Positions 16,686 to 25,527 of a DNA stretch of 64,000 bases are shown here, piece after piece. A model generated the notes under the pieces. That model had not been told where the DNA came from. It was given only the letters and a program-made list of their open reading frames with translations, and did no database searches. Positions within the stretch are counted from its first letter, which is position 1. Each line of letters begins with the position of its first letter. The position numbers and the translations under genes were made by a program. Source of the stretch: Roseovarius sp. EL26 (lineage in GTDB: Bacteria > Pseudomonadota > Alphaproteobacteria > Rhodobacterales > Rhodobacteraceae); NCBI RefSeq assembly GCF_900327775.1, contig NZ_OUMZ01000007.1:1227606-1291605 (forward strand). The letters run 5' to 3'.

Positions 16686-17279
16686 TCAGGTCAGATTGAT
16701 TTGACGTTTATCTCCGGCCGCAAAATGCTGCAGCACAGCAGGATAAAGCAGATGTTCTTGGACCAATACACGCTTCGCTAAAAGGTCCGCCGTATCCCCG
16801 GCCAAAACCGGCACCCGTGCCTGCCCCAAGATCGGACCGTCGTCCAAGGCTGGCGTCACTTCATGTACGGTACATCCCGCTTCACTGTCGCCCGCTTCCA
16901 GCGCTCGCGCATGAGTATTCAACCCGCGGTACTTGGGTAAAAGAGAGGGGTGAATGTTCAGCATCCGCCCCTGCCAATGGTTGACAAAATGCGCCGTAAG
17001 CACCCGCATAAACCCGGCCAAACAGATGATATCGGGCTGCTCCGCTTCCAAAGCGTCAATCAGTTGCTTTTCATAGCTGACCCGATCTTCGCCGTAAGGC
17101 CGGTGATCCACCACAACTGTGGACACACCACGCTCCTGCGCCTTGGCCAAGCCACCAGCATCGGCATTATTCGATAGAACCAGACAAGGGCACGCCGGGT
17201 GATCGCCGGTCATGCTATCGACCAGCGACACCATATTAGAGCCACCCCCAGAAATCAGAATGGCAACCCGTTTTGTCAC
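16686..17279 (-). CDS. purN: Phosphoribosylglycinamide formyltransferase
   Basis: The 197-residue protein transfers the formyl group of 10-formyl-THF to GAR. Motifs: [10 protein letters not shown] at the N-terminus, the catalytic block AGFMRVL...[10 protein letters not shown] near residue 105, and [14 protein letters not shown]. The GTG start overlaps the purM stop as GTGA, so the two are translationally coupled. Confidence 0.95.
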   Translation of the reverse strand: MTKRVAILISGGGSNMVSLVDSMTGDHPACPCLVLSNNADAGGLAKAQERGVSTVVVDHRPYGEDRVSYEKQLIDALEAEQPDIICLAGFMRVLTAHFVNHWQGRMLNIHPSLLPKYRGLNTHARALEAGDSEAGCTVHEVTPALDDGPILGQARVPVLAGDTADLLAKRVLVQEHLLYPAVLQHFAAGDKRQINLT

Positions 17280-18322
17280 CGAAGCGATCCTGTATAGCTC
17301 ACGCCCTCGCCCGCAACGACATTGCCCAACACTGACACGTCCTCGCCCGCGTCACGCAGCAACGCAGCGATCGCATCCGCCTGTCCGGCCTCAACCGACA
17401 GGATCATGCCAATACCGCAGTTAAAGGTCTTGAGCATTTCGGCCTCGGCCATGCCACCCTGCTCTGCCAACCAGTTGAACACCGGCGGTAAGCTCCAGCT
17501 GTCCAGATCAATCTCGGCGCCCAGATCATCCGGCAGCACCCGTGGCAGGTTTTCTGTCAAGCCGCCACCAGTGATATGCGCCAACGCATGAACACCGCCC
17601 GCACGGATCGCATCCAGCACTTGCGTGACATACAAACGAGTCGGCGCCAGCAGCGCCTCGCCCAGTGTTCCCTCACCCCATGGGCAATCAGAATCCCAGC
17701 CAAGGCCAGACATCTCAACCAGCTTACGCACCAGTGAATAACCATTGGAGTGCACGCCATCACTGGCCAACCCCAGCAAAACATCGCCCGCTTGCACGCC
17801 ATCCGGCAAGGCTGTGCCCCGCTCCATCGCGCCAACTGCAAAACCCGCCAAATCAAAATCACCAGCGCCGTACATGCCGGGCATCTCAGCCGTTTCACCG
17901 CCAATCAACGCACAGCCAGAACGTACGCAGCCCTCGGCAATGCCTTCGATAATGCGCGCGGCCTGCTCTGTCTCCAGCTTGCCGGTCGCAAAGTAATCAA
18001 GGAAGAACAGCGGCTCGGCGCCTTGGCACACCAGATCGTTAACGCACATCGCCACCAGATCGATCCCGATCGTGTCGACATTACCGGTATCAATCGCGAT
18101 CCGCAGCTTGGTACCAACACCATCAGTGGCACCCACCAAAATCGGATCATTGTAACCTGCATCTTTGAGGTCGAACAAAGCACCAAAGCCACCAAGACCA
18201 GACATCACGCCAGATCGATTGGTACGCTTCGCTGCTGGTTTGATCCGGTCGACCAAAGCGTTGCCTGCATCGATATCTACGCCTGCATCAGCATAGGTGA
18301 TCCCGTTTTTTCCGTCGCTCAT
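17276..18322 (-). CDS. purM: Phosphoribosylformylglycinamidine cyclo-ligase
   Basis: The 348-residue AIR synthetase closes the imidazole ring in purine synthesis. Typical segments are [20 protein letters not shown] at the start, [37 protein letters not shown] and [18 protein letters not shown] lies 8 bases before the ATG. It forms a coupled purM-purN pair with rnd downstream, and the CAT-anticodon tRNA gene lies just upstream on the other strand. Confidence 0.97.
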   Translation of the reverse strand: MSDGKNGITYADAGVDIDAGNALVDRIKPAAKRTNRSGVMSGLGGFGALFDLKDAGYNDPILVGATDGVGTKLRIAIDTGNVDTIGIDLVAMCVNDLVCQGAEPLFFLDYFATGKLETEQAARIIEGIAEGCVRSGCALIGGETAEMPGMYGAGDFDLAGFAVGAMERGTALPDGVQAGDVLLGLASDGVHSNGYSLVRKLVEMSGLGWDSDCPWGEGTLGEALLAPTRLYVTQVLDAIRAGGVHALAHITGGGLTENLPRVLPDDLGAEIDLDSWSLPPVFNWLAEQGGMAEAEMLKTFNCGIGMILSVEAGQADAIAALLRDAGEDVSVLGNVVAGEGVSYTGSLR

Positions 18323-18428
18323 GGCCTTGCTCCCACATCTATCGCGCCCCCGTTAGCCTATCCGCTAAATCAGCGCAATCGCAAAGCCTTGACGACTCTG
18401 TTCAACCGCCGTACGAGGGGCCTCAGGC

Positions 18429-18505
18429 GGGCCTGTAGCTCAACTGGTTAGAGCAGAGCGCTCATAACGCTTTGGTTGCGGGTTCAAGTCCTGCCGGGCC
18501 TACCA
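18429..18505 (+). tRNA. tRNA with CAT anticodon, probably tRNA-Ile2 (lysidine-modified)
   Basis: 77 bases fold as a full cloverleaf with encoded CCA: acceptor GGGCCTG/CGGGCCT (with G1-U72 and one more U-G pair), D arm GCTC/GAGC, anticodon stem GAGCG/CGCTT with loop CTCATAA, T arm GCGGG-TTCAAGT-CCTGC. The anticodon CAT fits Met or Ile2. The TTTGGTTGC variable region and the G1-U72 pair favour Ile2, read as AUA after TilS modification. Elongator Met is the alternative. Confidence 0.9.
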
Positions 18506-18548
18506 AAATCGCCTAATTTCAAAGACTTTTGATAAAGTTCACTGCGGG

Positions 18549-19184
18549 TCAAACCGCTGGTCGTTTCCTGCGGCCTATCAACCCAAAACCACCCAAACCC
18601 GCAAGTAGCAACCCAGCCGACGCAGGCAGGGGCACAGTCGAGATGCCGGTCGAGATGTCAGCAACTACGAAATCGATCTTCCAATCAGCGGAAAATTCGG
18701 CAATCAGACCATCGGTGTTCAGTCCAACCCCAAGAGAATATACACCTGTTGTATAAGGATCGCTAAAAATATTGGACAAATCGAGCGATCCATTCCCGGT
18801 TATCGAATTGATGGTCCAAGCCGTTATCGGATGAGTGACATTTACATTGGAAATCACTGGATCAGGGCCATTTCCTGACGAACTAAACCCGCTAAATGCA
18901 TTGGATATAGAAAGAACCATAGACACGATCTCACGATCAGTTCCCAAATTAACTGAGAACGTATCTGATACATCACTTGAACCGCAGTCACCCAGAAAAC
19001 AGCTCGCCATCAAACTGCCCTGAACGGAGTGTGCCCCGACATCAGAAATATCAAAGGGGCTAGCGGACGGACTTAGAAGCCCGGTTAACGTCTGCCCTGC
19101 GAAATCTGTGCTTTCAACGATTGTGGCAGCTTGTGCGGTAGAAGCGGCAAGAACGATTGCCGTTGTGATTTGCAGAATTTTCAT
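18549..19184 (-). CDS. VPLPA-CTERM sorting domain protein
   Basis: The 211-residue exported protein has an N-terminal signal peptide (MKILQITTAIVLAASTAQAA) and a C-terminal sorting signal VPLPASAGLLLAGLGGFGL followed by GRRKRPAV, the Rhodobacterales variant of PEP-CTERM processed by an exosortase. The middle is a Ser/Asp/Gly-rich beta-sandwich-like region with a cysteine pair (SCFLGDC). The ATG at 19184 is chosen because the signal peptide starts there; an in-frame start exists 18 codons earlier. No exosortase is in the window. It lies just after the tRNA gene, a common site for gene gain. Confidence 0.85.
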   Translation of the reverse strand: MKILQITTAIVLAASTAQAATIVESTDFAGQTLTGLLSPSASPFDISDVGAHSVQGSLMASCFLGDCGSSDVSDTFSVNLGTDREIVSMVLSISNAFSGFSSSGNGPDPVISNVNVTHPITAWTINSITGNGSLDLSNIFSDPYTTGVYSLGVGLNTDGLIAEFSADWKIDFVVADISTGISTVPLPASAGLLLAGLGGFGLIGRRKRPAV

Positions 19185-19356
19185 AAAATTGGTCCCGAGA
19201 ATACAAACAATACACCTGAGGATAGCCGCCGTATTCACGAAAAATCAAGCTGATTTCAGTGCGGGTTAGGTCATAACACGCCAAATAGGTGTCGGTTTTC
19301 GCGACAATTTGAGGCTCGCGATCTGTTTCAAAATTTTCTCCGACAGATCTATTTCG

Positions 19357-20184
19357 CTACTCCGAAGCGTTCGCGCTCTTTGGCTCCGCTCTTTCAGCCA
19401 ACCGCGCCTCAATCCCCTCAAGCCGAGCCAGAACTTCATCGCGGTAGTGATCCGTGCGCTCATCCGCTTCGGCGTTATGGGCGTCCTGCATCGAATTCAC
19501 GATCAGACCCACCACAAGGTTCACCACCGCAAAGGTGGTGATCAGGATAAAAGGCACGAAAAACACCCAAGCATAGGGGAAAACCTCCATCACCGGGCGC
19601 ACAATGCCCATCGACCAGCTTTCCAGCGTCATGATCTGGAACAAAGAATAGGCCGAGCTTCCAATGGTGCCGAACCATTCCGGAAAAGCATCGCCAAACA
19701 GTTTCGTTGCCATCACCGCACCGATGTAAAAGATCAGCCCCATCAGCAAAAACACCGACCCCATGCCCGGCAATGCATTGATCAGCCCTTCAACCACCCG
19801 GCGCAGGGATGGCGCAACAGAGATAACCCTCAACAAACGCAAGATCCGCAGCGCCCGCAGAACGGCAAGACCCTGTGCCGCCGGGATCAGTGCTACGGCC
19901 ACGATGACAAAATCAAAGATATTCCACCCATCGCGGAAAAATCGACCACGATGCGCCACCAATTTCGCCGCAATCTCCACCACAAAAATCGCCAGACACA
20001 GTTTATCCAAGCTCGAAATCAGCCCACCTGCCGCCTCCATCACCACTTCCGAGGTCTCCAACCCCAAAATGATGGCATTGAACAGGATCACGCCCAGAAT
20101 AAAATTGCGCACAATAGGACTGGCCAACGCACCTTGAAGCCTGGCGCGAAACGAAGGGTTCGGAGTGTTCGTGGTCTGTGTCAT
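19357..20184 (-). CDS. NavBac-type voltage-gated sodium channel
   Basis: The 275-residue protein has one voltage-sensor plus pore unit, so four copies would form a channel. S4 carries arginines every third residue (LRALRILRLLRVI, about 109-121). The selectivity filter is TLESWSMG at 186-193, the sodium-selective signature of NavAb/NaChBac. S6 (FILITTFAVVNLVVGLIVNS) is followed by a heptad-rich tail (about 238-266) matching the C-terminal coiled coil that holds the tetramer. The start at 20184 fits family length; AGG lies 4 bases upstream. In marine bacteria such channels support motility, pH or volume responses. Confidence 0.92.
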   Translation of the reverse strand: MTQTTNTPNPSFRARLQGALASPIVRNFILGVILFNAIILGLETSEVVMEAAGGLISSLDKLCLAIFVVEIAAKLVAHRGRFFRDGWNIFDFVIVAVALIPAAQGLAVLRALRILRLLRVISVAPSLRRVVEGLINALPGMGSVFLLMGLIFYIGAVMATKLFGDAFPEWFGTIGSSAYSLFQIMTLESWSMGIVRPVMEVFPYAWVFFVPFILITTFAVVNLVVGLIVNSMQDAHNAEADERTDHYRDEVLARLEGIEARLAERAEPKSANASE

Positions 20185-20234
20185 GCGCCTGCATATGGGG
20201 TACACAGCCGGGTTTGCCAAGGTGTTATGGAATG

Positions 20235-20639
20235 CTATTCGCAATCCCAGTGATACCGGCATCGAAGACAACCATGACCACTTTTATCATCCTCATCGGC
20301 GCAATAACGCGAACAAGCTGAAACCGTACAGAATTGTGGCGGCCCCCAGCCACTCAGTAATCTACGCGACAACGCCCGCTTGATCAGAGATTCCTTAATC
20401 AGATCACACTGAACATCATCCAATGTATCGTCCTCATACATGTCCCACAGAGCTTCATCCTCTGTCTCATGCACAAGGTATTTGATCAATTGATCAGCGT
20501 CCTGCTCATGAATGACATGCAGGTACGCCTCATCCACGATCAACTCCATCGCCTTCAGGCGATCAGCACGGGGCGATTTGGCACATGCGATCAGCGCCTT
20601 GCGCTCCTGCGAAATAAAATCCGGATTGATATGAACCAT
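20235..20639 (-). CDS. Unknown protein with a cysteine-rich C-terminus
   Basis: The 134-residue protein is not recognised. GGGAGGG lies 5 bases before the ATG, a very strong ribosome binding site. The first 95 residues are charged and helical (ERKALIACAKSPRADRLKAM, then acidic DMYEDDTLDDVQ). The last 35 residues contain seven cysteines and two histidines (PQFCTVSACSRYC, CLRCRYHWDC), which could bind zinc. It lies 50 bases from the start of the channel gene on the same strand. Start choice is firm; function is unknown. Confidence 0.65.
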   Translation of the reverse strand: MVHINPDFISQERKALIACAKSPRADRLKAMELIVDEAYLHVIHEQDADQLIKYLVHETEDEALWDMYEDDTLDDVQCDLIKESLIKRALSRRLLSGWGPPQFCTVSACSRYCADEDDKSGHGCLRCRYHWDCE

Positions 20640-20886
20640 CTCAACCCTCCCAAACAAACGCTTGTAAATCCGAAAACAAAGAACGTCTCGTAACAATAAG
20701 ATTAGAATAACACTTTTCTGGTCTACCATCCAGTTTCATGCATTTGGCACGTCGCCCAACCCACCAAAGATGCAAACCCAGACTGTTGTTGTAACCTTCC
20801 TCACGCCGTTGTGCAGAAGCGTTGTTTGCATCTTTCAGCCGCCACAACCCATAACGTTGGAAACGCCATCAGACAGGACCGCCATC

Positions 20887-21705
20887 ATGCTGCGCAAATT
20901 CATCATCGTGCTGACCATGCTCACCCTGCCCAATACGCTTTTGGCCGGGTGGAGCTCTTCTGCCCCTGAAGCTTGGGAGATCTGGGAAGACAACAACCCG
21001 TCTAATACAACCCCAATCAATCACGGTACTTGGGATAGGCTACTCAAGAAATATGTGCGCCAAGATCAAAACGGCCTCAACCGGTTTGCCTATGGCAAAG
21101 TTTCTGCCGCAGACAAAGCTGCGCTCAACACCTATCTCGGCCAACTCAGCCAGATTGAAATCACCGACCGCGCCCGCCCCGTACAATTGGCCTATTGGAT
21201 CAATCTCTATAATGCCCTCACCGTTAAGGTCATTCTGGACAACTACCCGGTCAAATCGATCCGCGACATTGACACTTCAGGGCTATTTTCCAACGGTCCA
21301 TGGGGCTCGGAACTGATTACCGTTGAAGGCGCAGACCTTGCATTGGACGATATCGAGCACGCCATTCTGCGCCCGATCTGGAAAGACCCGCGCATTCATT
21401 ACGCCGTCAACTGCGCTTCGGTCGGCTGTCCGAACCTGCACAATCAGGCCTTTACCGCTAAAAACACCAACAAGCTGATGGATAAGCTGGCCCGCGACTA
21501 TATCAACAGCCCACGCGGATTGTCGGTAAAAAACGGCAAGATCACCGTTTCCAAGATCTACAAATGGTTCACCTATGACTTCGGCAATTCCGAAGCCGCC
21601 GTTCTCAACCATCTGGCTAAATACGCCAACGCAGAACGTAAGGCAGCCATCAAACAAATCGGCCGCATCTCAAACAGCGCCTATGACTGGTCGTTGAACG
21701 AATAA
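20887..21705 (+). CDS. DUF547 domain-containing exported protein
   Basis: The 272-residue protein has a signal peptide (MLRKFIIVLTMLTLPNTLLA) and the DUF547 core: AYWINLYNALTVKVIL near residue 104, PWG, DIEHAILRP, HYAVNCASVGCPNL near 177, and the IYKWF block. The conserved Asn, Cys and His pattern resembles a papain/transglutaminase-like fold, but no activity is established. AGGA precedes the ATG; the frame also opens at 20770 without a signal sequence, so the later start is preferred. Confidence 0.85.
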   Translation: MLRKFIIVLTMLTLPNTLLAGWSSSAPEAWEIWEDNNPSNTTPINHGTWDRLLKKYVRQDQNGLNRFAYGKVSAADKAALNTYLGQLSQIEITDRARPVQLAYWINLYNALTVKVILDNYPVKSIRDIDTSGLFSNGPWGSELITVEGADLALDDIEHAILRPIWKDPRIHYAVNCASVGCPNLHNQAFTAKNTNKLMDKLARDYINSPRGLSVKNGKITVSKIYKWFTYDFGNSEAAVLNHLAKYANAERKAAIKQIGRISNSAYDWSLNE

Positions 21706-21745
21706 GCCGCTTGCACCAATCACTTGGCGGTGGTTCATAGGGCTT

Positions 21746-22798
21746 ATGCCCCACGCCCTGACCACCGCCATACTGATCGCGCTTAGCAGTGCTGCCGCCT
21801 TCGGGGCGCAATGGCTTAGCCTACCACTTCCTTATCTGCTGGGTCCGCTGATCCTAACCGGCGTGATCTCCACCCTTGTGCCGCAACACCTGCCAAGCGG
21901 ATATAGCTTTCCCAACTGGCTGCGCCTGATTTTCATCGCCGTCATCGGCGTGATGATCGGTGCCCGGATCACACCAGATCTCTTTGTGCTCACCCCCGAA
22001 CGCGTTGCTGGTCTGATCGCGGTTTTTATCTTTGTGCCTTTGGCGCATGCCTATAGCTTCACTATTTTCAACAAAGTTGGGCAATATGACCGCGTCACAT
22101 CGTTCTATGCAGGTGCCCCCGGTGGCTTATATGAATCGCTAGCCATTGGCGAAGAAATGGGCGCGGACCCCGCCCGCCTGACCTTGCAACAGTTCCTGCG
22201 CGTCATTCTGGTAGTCACTGCCCTACCCTTTGGCATTTCGCTCTGGATTGGTGAACCCGTCGGCAGCGCGGGCGGCGCAACGATGGCAGAGACCAATACC
22301 GCACTTCTGGATCTGCCCCCAACGATCATGGTTATTGTCCTTGGCATTCTCGCTGGGCGCATTCTCCCCCTGCCCGCCAAACAATTGACCTGCCCGCTGG
22401 TCGTGGCGGCGATTGTCTCGCTCAGTGGAATAATCGACCTGCACCTGCCGCAATGGTTGGTAAATGCTGCGCAAATTGTGATCGGCACTGCATTGGGCAG
22501 CCGCTTCGGCGGATTGAACCGCAGCCAGCTGCAACGTGGTCTCTGGCTCTCAATGCTTTCAGTTGGTGGAATGCTGGCAATGGCCGCTCTCTTTGCCATC
22601 GCGTTGCACCACTACACAGGCTTGCCCTTTGATGCCCTGCTGATCAGCTTCGCCCCCGGCGGCGTCACTGAGATGGCGTTGGTGGCTCTTAGCCTTGAGG
22701 CCAGCCCAGCACTGGTGACACTCCATCACGTTTGGCGCATCTTGCTAACAGTGGTCGGCCTATCGATCAGCGCCCGTGTAATGCGGCGTCAGTTTTGA
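21746..22798 (+). CDS. AbrB-family integral membrane protein (PF05145)
   Basis: The 350-residue, roughly ten-segment membrane protein shows the duplicated AbrB-type repeat: LPYLLGPLILTG near the start, AFYAGAPGGLYE-like YAGAPGGLYESL near residue 122, and SFAPGGVTEMALVALSL near residue 300. The family is often labelled ammonia monooxygenase or AbrB regulator, names without functional support; a transport role is more likely. It follows the DUF547 gene by 40 bases. The -35 element of the next gene overlaps its stop codon. Confidence 0.85.
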   Translation: MPHALTTAILIALSSAAAFGAQWLSLPLPYLLGPLILTGVISTLVPQHLPSGYSFPNWLRLIFIAVIGVMIGARITPDLFVLTPERVAGLIAVFIFVPLAHAYSFTIFNKVGQYDRVTSFYAGAPGGLYESLAIGEEMGADPARLTLQQFLRVILVVTALPFGISLWIGEPVGSAGGATMAETNTALLDLPPTIMVIVLGILAGRILPLPAKQLTCPLVVAAIVSLSGIIDLHLPQWLVNAAQIVIGTALGSRFGGLNRSQLQRGLWLSMLSVGGMLAMAALFAIALHHYTGLPFDALLISFAPGGVTEMALVALSLEASPALVTLHHVWRILLTVVGLSISARVMRRQF

Positions 22799-22823
22799 CA
22801 AAGTCATAACATCTGCTTATCTG
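22795..22823 (+). promoter_or_regulatory. Sigma-70 type promoter of the SDR gene
   Basis: A perfect TTGACA (22795-22800) is separated by 17 bases from TATCTG (22818-22823). The -35 box overlaps the stop codon of the preceding gene. The -10 box is covered by the palindrome at 22817-22840. Confidence 0.65.
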
Positions 22824-22840
22824 AACATATGTTCAGTTAA
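22817..22840. promoter_or_regulatory. Palindromic operator over the -10 box
   Basis: CTGAACATATGTTCAG (22821-22836) is a perfect 16-base palindrome, and the flanks TTA/TAA extend it to 24 bases with one mismatched pair. Its place over the -10 element predicts repression. The size and symmetry suit a TetR-family dimer; the regulator is not encoded next to it. Confidence 0.65.
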
Positions 22841-22850
22841 GGGATTTACC

Positions 22851-23606
22851 ATGAAACTTGACCATACCGCCGCCATCATCACGGGTGCCGCCTCTGGCCT
22901 CGGCGCGGCCACAGCCCGTCATTTCTGCACTCAGGGCGCACAAGTCACTATACTGGATCGTGATGTCACGGCAGGTATGGCACTGGCATCTGAAATCGGT
23001 GCTCATTTTGTCGAGGTCGATGTCACAGACGAGGATTCGGTGCTGGCTGCGATCGCAACCGCGAAATCGCACATGGGCAAAATCTCCGCCGCCATCAACT
23101 GCGCGGGTATTGCCATTGGCGAAAAAACCCTCGGTCGTGACGGCCCGCATGATCTGTCTGCCTTTCAGCGCACCATCGACATCAATCTGGTGGGCAGCTT
23201 CAACATTGCCCGTCTCGCCGCCGCTGAAATCGCCCAAAACACACCATCACCTGACGGTACTCGCGGTGTCATCATTAACACTGCGTCCATTGCCGCCTTT
23301 GACGGCCAAAAAGGTCAGGCTGCCTATGCCGCCTCCAAAGGGGGTATTGTCAGCCTCAGCCTGCCCATGGCCCGCGATCTGTCCCGTGACGGCATTCGGG
23401 TGATGGCCATCGCACCGGGCATTTTTCTGACCCCGATGCTGCAAGGTCTGCCGCAAGAGGTGCAAGACACCCTTGCTCAAGACGTCACCTGCCCCAAACG
23501 CTTAGGCGATCCATCTGAATACGCCAAACTGGCGGCATTCATTGTTGAATGTGATTATCTCAACGGCGAGGTTATCCGCCTCGACGGGGCGCTCAGAATG
23601 CAGTGA
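22851..23606 (+). CDS. SDR, 3-hydroxyacyl-CoA dehydrogenase type II-like
   Basis: The 251-residue SDR has TGAASGLGAATARHF (cofactor binding) at residues 11-25, NCAGIAIG near 83, INTASIAAFDGQKGQAAYAA (catalytic Ser and Tyr) near 140-160, SKGG with the catalytic Lys, and IAPGIFLTPML. This pattern is that of the human HSD17B10 / bacterial type II hydroxyacyl-CoA dehydrogenase group, which oxidises short or branched hydroxyacyl-CoAs. The clear operator upstream suggests induction by a fatty acid, acyl-CoA or similar ligand, which is inference. Confidence 0.85.
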   Translation: MKLDHTAAIITGAASGLGAATARHFCTQGAQVTILDRDVTAGMALASEIGAHFVEVDVTDEDSVLAAIATAKSHMGKISAAINCAGIAIGEKTLGRDGPHDLSAFQRTIDINLVGSFNIARLAAAEIAQNTPSPDGTRGVIINTASIAAFDGQKGQAAYAASKGGIVSLSLPMARDLSRDGIRVMAIAPGIFLTPMLQGLPQEVQDTLAQDVTCPKRLGDPSEYAKLAAFIVECDYLNGEVIRLDGALRMQ

Positions 23607-23619
23607 ATGCGACAGCCCG

Positions 23620-23652
23620 ATTTGTGTACAGAACTGACCCCATTTGTGTACA
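23620..23652. repeat. Two direct copies of ATTTGTGTACA
   Basis: ATTTGTGTACA occurs at 23620-23630 and again at 23642-23652, 22 bases apart, between convergent genes. The second copy is also the left arm of the hairpin at 23642-23666. No transposase remnant is present. Confidence 0.5.
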
Positions 23653-23669
23653 ACCTGTACGCAAATTTC
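23642..23669. terminator. Bidirectional terminator between convergent genes
   Basis: ATTTGTGTACA (23642-23652) pairs with TGTACGCAAAT (23656-23666) with a single wobble pair and a 3-base loop, flanked by T residues on the plus side and by the complementary A-rich/T-rich run on the minus side. It lies between the SDR stop and the ABC-F stop. Confidence 0.5.
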
Positions 23670-25491
23670 AGGAGCCCGCTTCGGCTTTTTCTTCCAGAAC
23701 CAACCATTCTTCCTCGGCGGCCATCAAGGCCTCTTGCCGCGTGGTCAGGGCTTCCATCGCCTTTTTGAACTTCACGGGTTCACGCGTGAATAGCGTGGGG
23801 TCAGCCATCAGCTCTTCTAGCTTGGCGATCTCGGCGTTCAACCGATCAATTTCCGAAGGGATCTTCTCTAACCGGTGCTGTTCTGTAAAGGATAGCTGGC
23901 TTTTAGGGTCAGACTTCGACTTGGATGATTTATCCTTAGCCTTTGTTTTATCTTTACTTTCTGAACTTTCAAACGCAACAGAATCACGTTTCTGCGCCTG
24001 ATAATCTGACCAACCACCGGCATAAGCCACCGCCTGACCATCACCCTCCATGGCGACGGTAATGGTGGCCACACGGTCCAGAAAATCACGGTCGTGGCTA
24101 ACCAGAAGCACCGTGCCATCATAATCGTCCAGCAGTTCTTGCAGCAGATCCAGCGTCTCAATATCCAGATCATTGGTCGGTTCATCCAAGACCAGAAGAT
24201 TGCTTTCCTTCGCCATCAGTTTGGCCAATAAAAGCCGGGCTTTTTCACCACCAGACAAGGACTTAACCGGTGCGCGCACCTGCCGTTCATCAAACAAAAA
24301 GTCCTTGAGGTACCCAACAACATGCCGCGGCATGCCCCGGACCATCACCTGGTCTGACTGGCCAGAAATCCGCATTTCATCATCAGCGGTTAGGTTATCC
24401 CAAAGGCTTTGCTCAGGGTCCAGTCGCGCTCGCGATTGATCAAACACTGCCTTATGCAGCTTTGTGCCCAATCCAACAGTGCCACTGTCCGGTTCAATCT
24501 CTTTCAGCAGCATCTTGAGTACGGTAGTTTTGCCCACGCCATTAGGGCCAACAAAGGCCACCCTGTCGCCGCGTTGAACTTTTAGATCAAAATCAGACAA
24601 GATGATCTTATCCTTGTAAGTCTTTGATATTCCTACAGCTTCTATTACCTTTTTACCCGATTTTGGACCACTGTCCAACGCCATGGCTGCACCACCTTCG
24701 CGTTTAATCTGGGCAGAACGTTCTGCGCGCAGGTCCTGCAAGGCTCTCACCCGGCCTTGGTTCCGCTTGCGCCGTGCGCTGATGCCTTCGACAGCCCATC
24801 GGGCCTCGGATTTGATCTTGCGGTTCAGCTTATGGCGGGCTTGATCTTCTTCATCCCAAATCTTGTCACGCCAGGCTTCGAATCCTTCAAACCCTGTTTC
24901 CTGACGACGCACCATTCCCCTGTCGATCCAAAGGGTTGCACGCGTTAGTGCGCGTAAAAATGCACGGTCGTGACTGATCAAGATATAAGCCGAACGGGTT
25001 GATTTCAGCTCCTGCTCCAACCAGTTAATCGCCTCGATATCCAAATGGTTCGTCGGCTCATCCAATAGCATCAATTGTGGTGCTTCAGCCATCAGTTTGG
25101 CCAATGACGCACGGCGCCGTTCCCCACCAGAGGCCGTTGCGACTGGGCGATCAGGGTTAAATTTCAACCCTTCACCGGCCATTTCAACCCGGTACATCTC
25201 GCCCGGATCCAAAGCACTGGCCGCATAATCACCCAACGTTTCAAACGCAGACAAATCGGGGTCCTGCTCCATATATCCCACGCTGATACCTGCGGGGACG
25301 ATGCTTTTGCCCTGGTCTTGCTCAACCAATCCGGCCATGACTTTCATCAGGGTCGACTTGCCAGAGCCATTACGTCCAACCAACGCCACCCTATCACCGG
25401 GCTGCACCACAAGGGAAAGGTCATGAAACACCGGCTCGCCGCCGAATGTCAGTGAAATATCGTTGAGCTGAAGAAGGGGTATACGTGCCAT
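23668..25491 (-). CDS. ABC-F family ATPase (Uup-like)
   Basis: The 607-residue soluble protein has two ABC domains without membrane segments. Domain 1: Walker A GRNGSGKST near residue 38, signature ASGGERRRA, Walker B LMLLDEPTNHLDIEA. Domain 2: GPNGVGKTT near 315, LSGGEKARLLLAKL, LLVLDEPTNDLDIETL. A lysine-rich linker and a C-terminal coiled coil (about 545-605) match Uup. ABC-F proteins act on ribosomes or, for Uup, in translation and DNA repair phenotypes. The ribosome binding site is weak. Confidence 0.93.
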   Translation of the reverse strand: MARIPLLQLNDISLTFGGEPVFHDLSLVVQPGDRVALVGRNGSGKSTLMKVMAGLVEQDQGKSIVPAGISVGYMEQDPDLSAFETLGDYAASALDPGEMYRVEMAGEGLKFNPDRPVATASGGERRRASLAKLMAEAPQLMLLDEPTNHLDIEAINWLEQELKSTRSAYILISHDRAFLRALTRATLWIDRGMVRRQETGFEGFEAWRDKIWDEEDQARHKLNRKIKSEARWAVEGISARRKRNQGRVRALQDLRAERSAQIKREGGAAMALDSGPKSGKKVIEAVGISKTYKDKIILSDFDLKVQRGDRVAFVGPNGVGKTTVLKMLLKEIEPDSGTVGLGTKLHKAVFDQSRARLDPEQSLWDNLTADDEMRISGQSDQVMVRGMPRHVVGYLKDFLFDERQVRAPVKSLSGGEKARLLLAKLMAKESNLLVLDEPTNDLDIETLDLLQELLDDYDGTVLLVSHDRDFLDRVATITVAMEGDGQAVAYAGGWSDYQAQKRDSVAFESSESKDKTKAKDKSSKSKSDPKSQLSFTEQHRLEKIPSEIDRLNAEIAKLEELMADPTLFTREPVKFKKAMEALTTRQEALMAAEEEWLVLEEKAEAGS

Positions 25492-25527
25492 GAGACGCGG
25501 CTATCTCGGTAGCACAGCGCCGTCAAG

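Noticed and set aside
17750..18451. A 233-codon plus-strand open frame running into the tRNA gene
   Set aside because: It is antisense to purM and ends inside a tRNA gene; no family resemblance.
19309..20253. A 314-codon plus-strand open frame opposite the sodium channel gene
   Set aside because: Its translation is rich in His, Gln, Arg and Pro with no hydrophobic core, and the opposite frame is an unmistakable NavBac channel.
22821..22836. LexA (SOS) box reading of CTGAACATATGTTCAG
   Set aside because: GAAC-N4-GTTC is the Gram-positive LexA site; alphaproteobacterial LexA uses GTTC-N7-GTTC, and the gene is a dehydrogenase, not a repair gene.
23620..23666. Insertion sequence ends
   Set aside because: No transposase remnant, no target duplication and only 47 bases; a terminator explains the inverted pair.
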